Source: Desulfatibacillaceae bacterium | Lineage (GTDB): Bacteria > Desulfobacterota > Desulfobacteria > Desulfobacterales > Desulfatibacillaceae | NCBI GenBank assembly: GCA_030018745.1 | Contig: JASEHB010000068.1 | Span: 1-8,946 of the forward strand | Direction of reading: 5' to 3' | DNA: 8,946 nucleotides | The notes under the pieces: generated by a model | What the model was told of the DNA's origin: nothing | Database searches by the model: none | The model's input: the letters and a program-made list of their open reading frames with translations, nothing else | Translations under genes and position numbers: made by a program | Shown: one piece after another, positions 1 through 5,744 of the stretch | Numbering within the stretch: position 1 is the stretch's first letter | Layout of the letters: every line of letters starts with the position of its first letter

Positions 1-53
1 CGAGTTCCTGCACGGCGAAGCGCAACGCAGCTATCGTTTTCCTGGGGCCGCCC
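1..53 (-). repeat. Degenerate copy of operon-end palindromic repeat
   Basis: Read on the minus strand, this stretch begins directly after the TAG stop of the acyl-CoA ligase with GGGCGGCCCCAGG. That is the same terminal block that follows the GMC oxidoreductase stop at 5744, and it nearly matches the one after 8810. The next block is a diverged variant, AAAACGATAGC in place of AGCCGTGGGC, then CTGCGTTGCGC, which corresponds to the GCGTTAYGCGGGGC part of the other copies. The AAASGATAGC variant recurs in the unit at 5542-5620. The copy is cut by the window edge, so its far half and central hairpin are not visible. It probably forms the structured 3' end of the thiolase-ligase transcript; that function is inferred. 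Confidence 0.6.
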
Positions 54-1766
54 CTATCCTTTGGAATCGAAGGTGTCTTTGGTAACTCCTATCTCCACAA
101 GCTGCTTTTTGATGATTCTATGCGTCTGGGTCATGGGAAACTCATCCACAAAGCGGATGTAGCGGGGTATGGCGAATTTGGCCAGCTTGTTCTTGAGGAA
201 ATCGCGTATTTCCTGGGCTGTTGCGGTCTTTCCCGGCACAAGCTTTATGGAGGCCATTATCTCATCCTCTGCAAGCTCGCTTGGAACCGCATAAACAGCC
301 ACATCCTCCACAGCCGGGTGCTGGGTGATGACATGCTCCACCTCGTAGGCGGAGACATTCTCCCCGCCCTTTCTCATGGAATCGGAATCCCGGCCCACAA
401 AATACAGGTAGCCATCCTCATCAGCCCGAACTATATCGCCCGTGTACATCCAGCCGTTTCGCATTTTCTTGTTGGTGGCCTGCTCGTTTTTGTAGTAGCT
501 CACCCCGCCTTTTTTGTCCCCCACGCGAAAAATAAGCTCACCCGGCACGCCGGGCGGAACAGGGTTGTTGTTTTCATCCACCACCTTGCAATCCTTGGCC
601 CCGGCTATGGGCTTGCCAAGCGAGCCAACCGGCGCGGTGCCAAGGTTGATGACGCCCTTGCCGCCGGAGTCCACGGCCCCGTAGCCCTCGTAAAGCGTAA
701 CGCCGAAGCGCCGTTCAAAGGGCTGCCACATATCTGCCGGACAAGCCGCGGAAAGCACATAGCGCACCTTGTTGTCCGTGTCGTTGGGCCTTTCGGGCTG
801 TTTCATCAGAATGGGGATTATGGAGCCTATTGTGTTGAAAACCGTTACATTGTAGCGCCTTATATCATCCCAGAACCCGCTGGCCGTGAACTTGCGGGAA
901 AGAGCCACCGTTGCGCCCACGGCCATTGAAAGGGTTACCGTGAGAAACATGGCGTTGCCGTGGCACAGGGCCAGAGCCGTGTAGTAAACATCGTTTTTGC
1001 GCAGCGTCATGCCGCCCACAATGCCAAGAAGCTTCACCCGCGAGCGGTTGTAGGTGTAAACAACGCCCTTTGGCCTTCCGGTGGTGCCGGAGGTGTACAT
1101 GATAAGAATCATGTCGTCCGAGTTTGGGGTTATATCCGGCTTTTTGGGGGCCAGGGCATAGGCCTTTGAAAGGCGCTTTGCCTTTTTGGGGATTTTGATT
1201 CCTAAAGCCTCCTCCTCAATGTCGTCCACAATTAAAGAGGCAAGTTTTTTGGGCTGTTCAGGGATGTTGTCAAAGGCTTCCAGAAGCTCGGCGTCTATGG
1301 CAAGGGCCTCGATATCGCTGTGGTTTAAAATGTAGCCAAGGCCGTCTCCCCGCAGCTCGGAATTGATGGGCACCACATAGCCGCCAATTTTCTGCACAGC
1401 GAAGAAGATGTCCAGAAAACGGGGCGAATTCTTCATGAATATGCCCACGCCCTTGCCAGGCCCCAGGCCCATTTCCAGCAGGAAGCGCGCCACCCGATTG
1501 GCGTTTTCGTCCATCTGCCTGTAGGTGTAGCTCTCGTTCTTGTACAAAAGAAAGGTCTTGTTGGGGATTTGGGAGGCCCTTTCTTCAAGAAGCTGCGCCC
1601 AGCTTATGTCCTCAATGCCGCCTGTGCGCAAATTCAAAAGGTTCTTCAACAGCGTGCCACGCCGCATCTCATCCTTTACAAAACCAACAACGGCTCCCGC
1701 TGCACCCCCGGCAAGCCGCGCCTTCTGCAATGCAAAGCGCAGTTTGTCTTTTTTTGTCACGGCCAT
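54..1766 (-). CDS. AMP-forming acyl-CoA synthetase (long-chain/FATP-like fatty acid-CoA ligase)
   Basis: A 570-residue ANL-superfamily ligase that would activate a carboxylic acid with ATP and CoA, through an acyl-AMP, to acyl-CoA. The P-loop YTSGTTGRPKG is at residues 225-234. The A5 region is YEGYGAVDSGG near 359-369, and A7 is GWMYTGD near 438-444. The hinge region GRDSDSMRKGGENVSAYEVE is near 458-477. The C-terminal A10 segment reads TQTHRIIKKQL near 546-556, so the usual Gly-Lys is His549-Arg550, with lysines at 553-554. The A5 acidic residue is Asp366 rather than the usual Glu. The length fits long-chain or FATP/CaiC-like ligases. An N-terminal stretch (about 11-30) is Ala/Gly-rich and might touch the membrane, but it is not a clear signal peptide. 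The ATG at 1764-1766 follows GGGGAGG with 8-nt spacing. It lies 132 bp downstream of the thiolase and is probably cotranscribed. The exact substrate is unknown. Confidence 0.88.
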   Translation of the reverse strand: MAVTKKDKLRFALQKARLAGGAAGAVVGFVKDEMRRGTLLKNLLNLRTGGIEDISWAQLLEERASQIPNKTFLLYKNESYTYRQMDENANRVARFLLEMGLGPGKGVGIFMKNSPRFLDIFFAVQKIGGYVVPINSELRGDGLGYILNHSDIEALAIDAELLEAFDNIPEQPKKLASLIVDDIEEEALGIKIPKKAKRLSKAYALAPKKPDITPNSDDMILIMYTSGTTGRPKGVVYTYNRSRVKLLGIVGGMTLRKNDVYYTALALCHGNAMFLTVTLSMAVGATVALSRKFTASGFWDDIRRYNVTVFNTIGSIIPILMKQPERPNDTDNKVRYVLSAACPADMWQPFERRFGVTLYEGYGAVDSGGKGVINLGTAPVGSLGKPIAGAKDCKVVDENNNPVPPGVPGELIFRVGDKKGGVSYYKNEQATNKKMRNGWMYTGDIVRADEDGYLYFVGRDSDSMRKGGENVSAYEVEHVITQHPAVEDVAVYAVPSELAEDEIMASIKLVPGKTATAQEIRDFLKNKLAKFAIPRYIRFVDEFPMTQTHRIIKKQLVEIGVTKDTFDSKG

Positions 1767-1800
1767 GAAAAAAACCTCCCCTTTTTATGCCAAGAGCAAA

Positions 1801-1824
1801 AGCCGCCTTTTGTGGAAAACGGCT
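1801..1824 (-). other. Stem-loop between thiolase and acyl-CoA ligase genes
   Basis: In the 132-bp gap on the minus strand, AGCCGTTTT and AAAA..CGGCT form a stem: five G/C-rich pairs, a two-base GG bulge, four A-T pairs and a CCAC loop. It is followed by only a short T-rich run (TTTGCTCTT). A second hairpin, GGGGA..TCCCC, lies at 1856-1872. The poor T tract argues against a strong intrinsic terminator. An attenuator or an RNA-processing/stability element that sets ligase against thiolase expression is possible. Confidence 0.3.
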
Positions 1825-1898
1825 TGTCAAGTTAAGTCAGAAACTGCTTTTTTGCGGGGAGAGCTTTTCCCCTATTGTCCTTTATCCCTTCTGGCTTC

Positions 1899-3317
1899 TC
1901 ATCTCTTTTTGGCCGGGGCTTCCAATATATGGATGCACATGGCGGCTTCTTCGGCACCCAGCGCTCCGCCGCCGTTTTCTGCCAGGGCCAGTCTGGCGTT
2001 TTCCACCTGCCGTTTGCCTGCCTCGCCCCGGAGTTGGGTTACCAGTTCGTGGATCTGGGCCAAGCCCGATGCTCCTATGGGATGCCCGCGTGAGAGCAGG
2101 CCGCCGCTGGGGTTGATGGGTATTTTGCCGCCGAGTTTCGTTGCGCCTGATTCGGCAAAGCGCCCTCCCTCGCCAATGGGGCAAAAGCCAAGATTCTCGG
2201 CCTGGCGCAGCTCGCCGTAGGCTGTGGCGTCATGCACTTCGGCAAGGTTTATATCCTGTGGGCCAAGGCCTGCCTTTTCGTAGGCCAGCTTGCTCAATCG
2301 CTCGCCTATTTCCGGCTCGTCAAAGCCAAAGGGCCTGTCCCTGCCCGAACCCAAAATGGAGGCCCGCACCTGCACGGCCCGGCTTTCTAGACCAAGCTTT
2401 TTGACCATTGCCTGTGAGCAGAGTATGGCCGAGGCAGCGCCATCGCCTATGGGTGCGCACATGGAGCGGGTAAGGGGCCAGGAGACTATGCGGTCTGCAA
2501 GGCAGTCTTCCACGGAAACAGGGAACTGGTACTGGGCATTGGGGTTGAGTGTGGAGTGGAAATGGCTTTTGGATGCGATTTTTGCAAGCTGCTCCGGTGT
2601 GCTGCCAAACCTTTTCATGTGCTGACGGGCTGCAAAGCCGTAAACATCCATGAAAGGGGAATGATCGCCCGAGCCTGCCTTTGAAAGAGCGATGACCTTG
2701 TCGTAGCCGATGGATTCCCCAAGGCGGATGAACACCACGAAGTTGTCCCTGGCGTCCTTTATTCTGCCCCGGATTTTTTTCTTGATGCTGATGCTTTTTT
2801 TCCTTTTACCGCTCTGTTTCACCGGGTATTTGCTGCGGAAGGCCTCCATTTCACGGCGATCTTCATCTGTCATTTGAAAACCTGTAAGGCTCTGCACAAG
2901 CTCTGCGCTCTTTTCAATGTCTATGCCGCCTAAAAAACCGGCAAAAACCGCCACCTTGTTCTCGTCGTAGAGCTTTTCCACGCCAACGGCCATTGTGCTT
3001 TCGTAAAGGCCGCTGGCAACCCCCATCCATGCCTGGTGAAAGGCGGTGGAGCCGCTGGCGCAGGCGTTTTCCACATTGCATATGGGGATGGCGTCAATCC
3101 CCAGCGGCCGGGTGGCCACCTGGCCGCGGATGCAGGTCTGGCCTCCGCCCTCGCCCCAGCCGGAGTTGGAGAACCACAGGGCCTCGATATCCTTTTTGTT
3201 CAGGCCCGCATCTTCAAAGACCCCGTTGACGGTCATGGCCGTGAGGTCCTTTATGCTTTTTTCAAGATACTTGCCAAAGCGGATGGTGTGAGCGCCGACA
3301 ACAAAAACATTTCGCAT
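1899..3317 (-). CDS. SCP-x-type thiolase / acetyl-CoA acetyltransferase family protein with central basic insertion
   Basis: A 472-residue thiolase-superfamily protein, expected to cleave a 3-ketoacyl-CoA with CoA or to run the reverse condensation. The nucleophilic cysteine is Cys86 in NVENACASGSTAF. The SCP-x/SCP2-type motif EVHDAT places a histidine at 362. NPSGGLLSRGHPIGASG near 402-418 carries the catalytic GHP histidine (412). The C-terminal NGGGALGAEEA near 448-457 is the last thiolase motif. Bacterial members of this group are usually about 390-400 residues. The excess lies between VGVEKLYDEN (about 111-120) and DVYGFAARQHMKRFG (about 224-238). That stretch contains a lysine-rich run (KRKKSISIKKKIRG, about 171-184) absent from typical thiolases. 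The ATG at 3315-3317 follows TGGAGG at 3322-3327. It is first in a minus-strand unit with the ligase, divergent from the GntR regulator. SCP-x thiolases often act on branched or sterol side-chain acyl-CoAs; applying that here is inference. Confidence 0.85.
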   Translation of the reverse strand: MRNVFVVGAHTIRFGKYLEKSIKDLTAMTVNGVFEDAGLNKKDIEALWFSNSGWGEGGGQTCIRGQVATRPLGIDAIPICNVENACASGSTAFHQAWMGVASGLYESTMAVGVEKLYDENKVAVFAGFLGGIDIEKSAELVQSLTGFQMTDEDRREMEAFRSKYPVKQSGKRKKSISIKKKIRGRIKDARDNFVVFIRLGESIGYDKVIALSKAGSGDHSPFMDVYGFAARQHMKRFGSTPEQLAKIASKSHFHSTLNPNAQYQFPVSVEDCLADRIVSWPLTRSMCAPIGDGAASAILCSQAMVKKLGLESRAVQVRASILGSGRDRPFGFDEPEIGERLSKLAYEKAGLGPQDINLAEVHDATAYGELRQAENLGFCPIGEGGRFAESGATKLGGKIPINPSGGLLSRGHPIGASGLAQIHELVTQLRGEAGKRQVENARLALAENGGGALGAEEAAMCIHILEAPAKKR

Positions 3318-3403
3318 GATGCCTCCAGGATTGCAGACAACCTTATTTAGGGCTTATGGTTTTAACTTATTTTTTCCCTTGACTGGGTTAGAGCGATATG
3401 CTT

Positions 3404-3420
3404 AACTGGTTTAACCAAAG
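3404..3420 (+). promoter_or_regulatory. Putative FadR-type operator in divergent promoter region
   Basis: The 17-mer AACTGGTTTAACCAAAG contains TGGT-TTA-ACCA (3407-3417), palindromic apart from its central base. TGGT-N3-ACCA is the core of known FadR/PdhR-class GntR operators; the E. coli FadR site has the form AACTGGT-N3-ACC. The site lies between the divergent thiolase and GntR genes. A weak plus-strand promoter, TTGACT at 3379-3384 and TTAACT at 3402-3407 with a 17-bp spacer, would place the operator over its -10, which suits autorepression. The palindrome is clear; the binding protein is inferred from the adjacent regulator. Confidence 0.5.
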
Positions 3421-3440
3421 ATAAGAAGAAATTTTACCAC

Positions 3441-4247
3441 TTGTCAAGCAAAATCTGGCCAAAAGAAAAAATCATGCGCTCTGAAGATGTCGTAAACATA
3501 CTTGCCCAGCGGATTTTTACCGGCAAACTCAGGCCCGGTGACAAGCTGCCCACGGAAAGGGAGCTTGCCCAGGAGATGGGCCTTGACCGCACCTCGCTGC
3601 GGGTCGCCCTGCGCCAGCTTGCCTCCATGCGGGTGCTGGACATTCGCCCCGGAGACGGGATATATGTGTTGGATTACAGCAGACATGCGGGGCTGGACTT
3701 TTTGAGGCTCATCTTTTCCCAGACTGTTGATGAAAAGGGCCAGCCTTTCTGTGTTGATGAATACACTATTCAGGAGGCATGGGAGTTCTGGGCCGCCTTT
3801 TTTCCGGTCATGCTTCAGGTGGCGGGCAAAAGAAGCTCGCCCCGCGATATAAAAATGCAGATGGACTGCATTGACGAGGAACTGAAAAGCGTTGACGACC
3901 CTCAAAAGGTTGTGGAGCTTAACTTGGCCCAGCAGGACATGGTGGCCCGCGCCACAAATAATATTGTTTTTCAGCTTTTTTCAAATGCTTCCAGGCCAAT
4001 CCGCAGGGTAATGGTGGGCAATTTCGTTTCCCTTCTGGACAGGGAGAGCTTAATTGGCCACATACTCATAAAAAAGGCCCTGCTTGAAGAGAGTGTTGCC
4101 AACCCCCTTGTGTGGGGGGAAATTGCCGCACGCTACGGCGAGGCCCTCTCCACCTACCTTAATCTTCTGCGCAGGCAGAGCAACGGGCATGACAGTTTTG
4201 CCAGCCTCATGAAACAGTATCTTGATTCAACAAAGCATAAAAACTGA
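3441..4247 (+). CDS. GntR-family (FadR-like) transcriptional regulator
   Basis: An N-terminal winged helix-turn-helix covers about residues 13-77. It has the GntR signature GKLRPGDKLPTERELAQEMG, then LDRTSLRVALRQLASMRVLDIRPGDGIYV. The C-terminal, mostly helical region (about 100-260) fits an effector-binding domain of the FadR/FCD type. However, the usual FCD metal-binding Asp/His pattern is not obvious: the segment before ATNN reads NLAQQDMVAR. This makes an acyl-CoA-type ligand more plausible than a metal-dependent carboxylate, which is inference. The start is uncertain. The TTG at 3441 gives 268 residues and adds the usual pre-helix arm of GntR proteins. The ATG at 3474 gives 257 residues. 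Neither has a strong Shine-Dalgarno sequence. It leads the nitroreductase-ferredoxin genes with a 27-nt gap, and a FadR-like operator lies just upstream. It probably controls both divergent units. Confidence 0.83.
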   Translation: MSSKIWPKEKIMRSEDVVNILAQRIFTGKLRPGDKLPTERELAQEMGLDRTSLRVALRQLASMRVLDIRPGDGIYVLDYSRHAGLDFLRLIFSQTVDEKGQPFCVDEYTIQEAWEFWAAFFPVMLQVAGKRSSPRDIKMQMDCIDEELKSVDDPQKVVELNLAQQDMVARATNNIVFQLFSNASRPIRRVMVGNFVSLLDRESLIGHILIKKALLEESVANPLVWGEIAARYGEALSTYLNLLRRQSNGHDSFASLMKQYLDSTKHKN

Positions 4248-4274
4248 AAAAGCCCCTTAAAGCGGAGGATAAGA

Positions 4275-5102
4275 ATGCCACGGAAAAAGGTTCAACCCGA
4301 AAATGCCCAGCTGGAAAAAGGCCAGGCAGCAAAGGTCCAGGCAAAAAAAGTCCAAAAGGCCGGGCAGGAGCTTTCAGACCTCTACACCTACGAGCCTGGA
4401 ATGCCCTGGAACCCGGTGGAAAAGGTCATCATGGAAAGGCGCAGCATCCGCGCCTTCAAAAAGGAGCCTCTGCCAGACTCCATGATCCGCCGCATACTTG
4501 AGGCAGGCCGCTTTGCCCCATCTGCTGGCAATGCCCAGCCCTGGAAGTTTGCGGTGATAAAAAGTCCGGAAATATTGGCGGAAATGGAAAAGGACGCCAT
4601 CAAAATCTGCAAGCTTCTCATGTGGTTTCTGGATTACACCCGCTCGGATTTCCGCAAAAAGTACCTGCGCCTCTACACCAAGCTCATGATCCGCCTGCGC
4701 TACAACGAGCTTCACCCCGTGCCCTTCTCCCTGCTAAAGCTCATTGCAGACGGCAAGGCCCCGGTCTTTCACGGCGCACCCACCCTCATCCTTCTCATAG
4801 AGGACAAGCGCGGTGTTTCCCGGCCCCCGGTGGACATAGGCATTTGCGGCCAGAGCATGGTGCTGACCGCCCATTCGCTTGGCGCAGGCACCTGCTGGAT
4901 AGGCCTTGTGAAACTTCTGATGTACTACCCCAAGTGGCGCAAGCGCTTTGGCATTGCATGGCCCTACGAGCTTAACGACTGCCTTGCTTTGGGCTGGCAG
5001 AAGGGCAGCCTGGACGGCGAGGTCATCCGCGAGGTGCAGAACATATCCTGGTACGAGGGCGGCATTGATGATCCGCCGCGCATGGAAAGACAGGGGGAGT
5101 GA
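4275..5102 (+). CDS. Nitroreductase-family FMN oxidoreductase
   Basis: A 275-residue flavin reductase of the nitroreductase fold. FMN-contacting motifs are RRSIRAF at 55-61, RFAPSAGNAQPW at 79-90, GAGTCWIG at 203-210 and LALG at 237-240. The middle region (about 105-165) is longer and more helical than in minimal nitroreductases. Residues 3-30 form a Lys/Gln-rich low-complexity extension with repeated KVQ/KKVQ units ahead of the catalytic domain. The ATG follows GGAGG at 4264-4268 with 6-nt spacing. The stop is separated by one base from the ferredoxin start, so the pair is almost certainly translationally coupled. The family uses FMN to reduce or oxidise nitro compounds, enones, quinones and other substrates. 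With a ferredoxin next to it, the natural electron donor may be ferredoxin rather than NAD(P)H. The true substrate in this lipid-related locus is unknown. Confidence 0.85.
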   Translation: MPRKKVQPENAQLEKGQAAKVQAKKVQKAGQELSDLYTYEPGMPWNPVEKVIMERRSIRAFKKEPLPDSMIRRILEAGRFAPSAGNAQPWKFAVIKSPEILAEMEKDAIKICKLLMWFLDYTRSDFRKKYLRLYTKLMIRLRYNELHPVPFSLLKLIADGKAPVFHGAPTLILLIEDKRGVSRPPVDIGICGQSMVLTAHSLGAGTCWIGLVKLLMYYPKWRKRFGIAWPYELNDCLALGWQKGSLDGEVIREVQNISWYEGGIDDPPRMERQGE

Positions 5103-5103
5103 C

Positions 5104-5451
5104 ATGAACAGGCTCACCATCAGCGACCGCTTTCTCATCCCGACATACATCGACCCGAACCAAATGGTTTCCGGACTGCTGGAATTTTCCGACTCAAAAT
5201 GCAAGCGCTGCGGAGTATGCACCTATATCTGCCCGGCCCGATCCATTGTAATGGATAAAGCTTCCGGCAAACAAAAACCCCTGCCCAGGTTAAATGACAT
5301 TGTGCCCGGAGTATCCGCCTGCATTGCCTGCGGCTGCTGCGTGGCAGCCTGCCCGGAAGGGGCAATCAGCATAAAACGCGGCTTTTACGCCACCAAGTTT
5401 TATACAAGGCTGCATCAAACCAAAACATTAGCCGCCCCCAGGAAGTATTAA
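5104..5451 (+). CDS. 2[4Fe-4S] ferredoxin-like protein
   Basis: A 115-residue protein with two complete C-x2-C-x2-C-x3-CP motifs: Cys33/36/39/43 (CKRCGVCTYICP) and Cys73/76/79/83 (CIACGCCVAACP). This predicts two [4Fe-4S] clusters and a soluble electron carrier. The spacing between clusters is longer than in clostridial ferredoxins. There is an N-terminal arm of about 30 residues and a basic C-terminal tail (about 92-115). The ATG at 5104 lies one base after the nitroreductase TGA, preceded by a G-rich GGGGGAG Shine-Dalgarno inside the upstream gene. The tight coupling suggests that it passes electrons to or from the nitroreductase. It could also serve as partner for the oxidoreductase at 5745-7685, which has its own ferredoxin-like cysteine motif. 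The reading frame stays open upstream of 5104, but that part overlaps the nitroreductase in another frame and was not used. Confidence 0.87.
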   Translation: MNRLTISDRFLIPTYIDPNQMVSGLLEFSDSKCKRCGVCTYICPARSIVMDKASGKQKPLPRLNDIVPGVSACIACGCCVAACPEGAISIKRGFYATKFYTRLHQTKTLAAPRKY

Positions 5452-5454
5452 AAA

Positions 5455-5541
5455 GGGCGTGCCCAGGGAGCCGTGGGCAAGGCTTGCGGGGCGAGCCGGG
5501 AAGGAACGAGGTGTCTTTTTCTCTTCACCCAAAAGCGTACA
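5455..5541 (+). repeat. Operon-end repeat unit 1 (direct orientation)
   Basis: It starts 3 nt after the ferredoxin TAA with GGGCGTGCCCAGGGAGCCGTGGGC, then AAGGCTTGCGGGGCGAGCC. It ends with GGAACGAGGTGTC, a T5 run, CTCTTCACC and GCGTACA. It contains three nested hairpins: GCCCA..TGGGC, GGCTTGC..GCGAGCC and GGTG..CACC. The unit is followed directly by unit 2, which repeats the same order of blocks with an 8-bp net deletion. Confidence 0.75.
5461..5520 (+). terminator. Probable structured 3' end / terminator of the GntR-nitroreductase-ferredoxin unit
   Basis: Just after the ferredoxin stop, GCCCA..TGGGC (5461-5478) forms a 5-bp stem. GGCTTGC-GGG-GCGAGCC (5481-5497) forms a 7-bp stem with one G-U pair in RNA. 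A T5 run sits at 5516-5520, about 18 nt beyond the second stem, too far for a textbook intrinsic terminator. It may act as a terminator or as a 3' stabilising structure. It lies wholly within repeat unit 1. Confidence 0.35.
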
Positions 5542-5620
5542 GGGCGGTTCCAGGGAAAGGATAGCAAGGCTTGCGGGGCCGGAACGAGGTGGTGTTTTTC
5601 TCTTCAACCACAGGCGTACA
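5542..5620 (+). repeat. Operon-end repeat unit 2 (direct, diverged subtype)
   Basis: This is a tandem copy of unit 1 that begins GGGCGGTTCCAGGG. It carries the AAAGGATAGC variant in place of AGCCGTGGGC, then the shared AAGGCTTGCGGGGC. It ends with GGAACGAGGTGGTG, a T5 run, CTCTTCAACCAC and AGGCGTACA. Its inner hairpin is GTGGT..ACCAC, where unit 1 has GGTG..CACC, so the stem is kept although the bases differ. GTTCC near its start can pair with GGAAC at 5582-5586. The same AAASGATAGC variant is found at the left window end (1-53). Confidence 0.7.
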
Positions 5621-5743
5621 GGGCGTGCCCAGGAAGCCGTGGGCAAGGCTTGCGGGGAGAGCCGGGGCTTTAGGTGTACTGCTGGTACATCGAGACCCGG
5701 CGATGCCCCGCGTAACGCCGCCCACGGCTCCCTGGGGCCGCCC
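5621..5743. repeat. Long imperfect palindromic repeat (about 123 bp) between convergent genes
   Basis: The left arm, 5621-5644 (GGGCGTGCCCAGGAAGCCGTGGGC), is the inverted complement of the right arm, 5720-5743, at 21 of 24 positions. Inner blocks TTGCGGGG (left) and CCCCGCGTAA (right) also pair partly. A central hairpin TGTAC-TGCTG-GTACA lies at 5675-5689. The right arm ends one base beyond the TAA of the minus-strand GMC oxidoreductase. The whole element matches, in reverse orientation, the element at 8811-8946, including the central hairpin. The architecture resembles ERIC-like palindromic intergenic repeats but the sequence is different. In RNA, either strand could fold into one long hairpin. 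Confidence 0.8.
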
Positions 5744-5744
5744 T

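Noticed and set aside
120..929. Long plus-strand open frame opposite the acyl-CoA ligase
   Set aside because: It is antisense to a gene with clear catalytic motifs, has no recognisable domain and no Shine-Dalgarno support.
1825..1830. Perfect minus-strand TTGACA, a possible -35 for the acyl-CoA ligase
   Set aside because: At 16-19 bp downstream the sequence is GC-rich (GGCGGC region inside the hairpin), with no -10-like hexamer, so I do not call a promoter.
4948..5103. N-terminal extension of the ferredoxin frame into the nitroreductase gene
   Set aside because: It overlaps the end of the nitroreductase in another frame; the ATG at 5104 has a suitable ribosome-binding site and gives a normal ferredoxin length.
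5455..5743. Repeat region as a CRISPR array
   Set aside because: Units are long, diverged, partly inverted and directly adjacent, with no uniform spacers between short identical repeats.
5621..5743. Palindromic element as an insertion sequence or clear MITE
   Set aside because: No transposase is present and no target-site duplication is visible; the flanks are simply the stop codons of two convergent genes.
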